Positions 62,747-64,000 of a DNA stretch of 64,000 nucleotides are shown piece after piece. Numbering within the stretch: position 1 is the stretch's first letter; every line of letters begins with the position of its first letter. The position numbers and the translations under genes were made by a program. Source of the DNA: Shimia sp. CNT1-13L.2 (lineage in GTDB: Bacteria > Pseudomonadota > Alphaproteobacteria > Rhodobacterales > Rhodobacteraceae); assembly GCF_024331145.1 (NCBI RefSeq), contig NZ_JANDJO010000007.1, positions 1-64,000 of the forward strand, in the 5' to 3' direction. The notes beneath the pieces are model-generated. The model searched no databases and had not been told where the DNA came from. It was given only the letters and a program-made list of their open reading frames with translations.

Positions 62747-63850
62747 CTAACCGACGTGGAACAGCGTGTTGAACAGCTTGGGATCAATGCTGGTCATGGC
62801 AAACAGCGGGCCTTCGGTCAGCACCGACACCGCATCGTGGCTGTGCAAGCTCTCCTGATGGCTCGCGATCACCCGGAAGTCCCCAACCCGCGGATCGGCC
62901 TTAAGCTTTTCGCAGAACAGGCGTGCCGCATCTTCCACGAAGATCGGGTTCGCCGCGTTCAACTCGGCAAAGGCCTGTTCATCTTCGCGTTTCACCATCA
63001 CCTGCGTTTCCGTCGGAACGGCATCACGCGCCATGTCAATCATGTCCTCGAACCAAAGGCGGTCGCCCGGCACGCTTTGCACCGAAATCCGCGCCACCGA
63101 ACGTTGCGAGTGCGGTGTCGCCAACTGCCCGCGCGCCATCCGCGCATGTTCACTCAACTCAAGCGAACAGGGGCAGGTCGAGGAATAGACATAGTCCAGG
63201 TGCATGATCTTGTGGCGCTGGCCATTCACCATCACCTTCTCGAGCGCGATGTCGTAATACTGGTAGCCCGACAGCCCCGACCGCAGCGATTCAATGCGCA
63301 TCGGATAGGAAAACCGCATCTGAATGCGCGCATCCAGACTTTCGAGGTCCGTCACATAATCCGCCAACGCCGCTTCCAGCACATCGAAACTGAAGGTCTT
63401 TTCCGCGTGCTTGTAGAAAGACCGCATGATGCGCGACATGTTGATGCCCTTCTTGTTGGCATCAAGGCTCACCGTCCCGGTCACGCTGGTCTCAAGGGTG
63501 ATATCGGTCTCGCTGTCACGGGTATGGAACCGGATCGGCAGGCGGAAATTCGAAATCCCCACGTGCTGGATCAACTGCTTTTCACCACGGATCAGGCTCG
63601 AAGGACCATTCTGCAAATCCGGCAAGGTCTTGCGATAGGCCTCGTCGACCACGAAATCCGCCGGATAGTCGCGGCTCAGGTCCGGATAGTTCGACAGCGG
63701 CTGATCCGGCAACAGACGTGCAATCGCCGGGTCCAGCTCGGCAATCTCGGTCGGTGTCGCCTTGGCCGCCCATGCGCGCAACTGCGCCAAAGCCTCTGCG
63801 GCCTCGCGGCGTTCGGTTTCACCCGTGTTTTCCGGAACCTGAATGTTCAT
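62747..63850 (-). CDS. folE2: GTP cyclohydrolase FolE2 (type IB)
   Basis: FolE2 makes dihydroneopterin triphosphate from GTP, the first step of folate synthesis, and can use metals other than zinc. The 367-residue protein belongs to the COG1469 family and shows the conserved cysteine and surrounding STCPCSLELSEHARM segment, the LPIRFHTRD region and a C-terminal SHQESLHSHDAVSV histidine-rich stretch. It starts at the ATG at 63850. It supplies the pathway that FolB and FolP at 47.8-49.8 kb continue. No classic folE is seen in the window. Confidence 0.95.
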   Translation of the reverse strand: MNIQVPENTGETERREAAEALAQLRAWAAKATPTEIAELDPAIARLLPDQPLSNYPDLSRDYPADFVVDEAYRKTLPDLQNGPSSLIRGEKQLIQHVGISNFRLPIRFHTRDSETDITLETSVTGTVSLDANKKGINMSRIMRSFYKHAEKTFSFDVLEAALADYVTDLESLDARIQMRFSYPMRIESLRSGLSGYQYYDIALEKVMVNGQRHKIMHLDYVYSSTCPCSLELSEHARMARGQLATPHSQRSVARISVQSVPGDRLWFEDMIDMARDAVPTETQVMVKREDEQAFAELNAANPIFVEDAARLFCEKLKADPRVGDFRVIASHQESLHSHDAVSVLTEGPLFAMTSIDPKLFNTLFHVG

Positions 63851-64000
63851 TTGCCTTGCCTTTCGCGTCCTGCGATCAGTCTAACTTAACGGATTGCCCA
63901 CTGAATTTCCAATTTCGAAAGCCCATGCACCGTTAGCGACGTCTTTTTTGCTTCGATTCCCGACAGTTTGCCGCAAACAGGCTTGATTGCCCTGACGTTC
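63851..64000. other. Non-coding window end upstream of folE2
   Basis: These 150 bases hold no gene or convincing RNA. They should contain the folE2 promoter on the minus strand, but no strong pair of boxes is visible and I see no Zur-like dyad or riboswitch. Confidence 0.5.

Noticed and set aside
63940-63965. T-loop-like TTCGATTC sequence near the window end suggesting a tRNA
   Set aside because: The flanking bases do not form a T-stem and there is no acceptor or anticodon arm.

Overview
The window reads as chromosome of a marine alphaproteobacterium of the Rhodobacterales (Roseobacter group). The support is a high G+C content, dense coding on both strands, a glyQ - DUF6446-like - glyS block, a CheB-less che operon of the kind known from Rhodobacter, many small lineage-restricted membrane proteins, and a catabolic repertoire (homoprotocatechuate cleavage, methylated-amine-type enzymes, phosphonate-type ABC transport) typical of these bacteria. 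The genus cannot be fixed by eye. I see no phage, insertion sequence, CRISPR array, tRNA or rRNA.

Layout. 1-3026: the 3' end of glyA, then a DUF817 membrane protein, an alpha/beta hydrolase and small membrane proteins. 3141-7747: a homoprotocatechuate meta-cleavage cluster, hpaF divergent from hpaEDGH, with a promoter/operator dyad between them; hpaBC, hpaI and a regulator are absent. 7752-18224: a long minus-strand chemotaxis cluster (PAS protein, MCP, cheD, MCP, STAS, cheY, cheA, cheW, cheR, cheY, unknown) with no cheB. 18289-28764: a catabolic island containing a histidinol-dehydrogenase-like enzyme, a dimethylglycine/sarcosine-dehydrogenase-like FAD-GcvT protein, a divergent MttB-family methyltransferase without pyrrolysine, a LysR regulator, a two-gene ABC importer of the 2-aminoethylphosphonate type without a binding protein, and a divergent PhyH-type dioxygenase. 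Together these suggest uptake and demethylation or oxidation of a small methylated amine or aminophosphonate. 28988-30298: an isolated RTX protein between two strong terminators.

30367-46416 is mixed housekeeping and accessory DNA: a YqeY-like gene, carA, an unusual SDR with a divergent LysR gene, a processive glycosyltransferase fused to an MshEN-type domain, an MFS transporter, a GntR regulator, a HAD nucleotidase, a UbiH-type hydroxylase, an M50-like protease, a class V aminotransferase, two overlapping Lrp-family regulators divergent from ilvC, a hemerythrin and an EamA exporter. 46474-50609 holds folB(fusion)-folP-glmM and a SleB-type hydrolase. 50757-58997 holds ppdK, glyS, a small protein, glyQ and a secreted protein with a protease fold lacking the catalytic triad. 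59089-63850 holds trkH with a ThDP decarboxylase, a DUF1127-like small protein and folE2.

The observations I rate highest are the 18-29 kb catabolic island with its structured promoters, including an array of GATTT/AAATC dyads whose first element recurs at the SDR/LysR promoter; the secreted pseudo-protease; the FolB fusion to an unassigned domain; the SDR lacking the YxxxK motif; and the MshEN-GT2 fusion. All functional statements are by family recognition from the reading; no database search was run.
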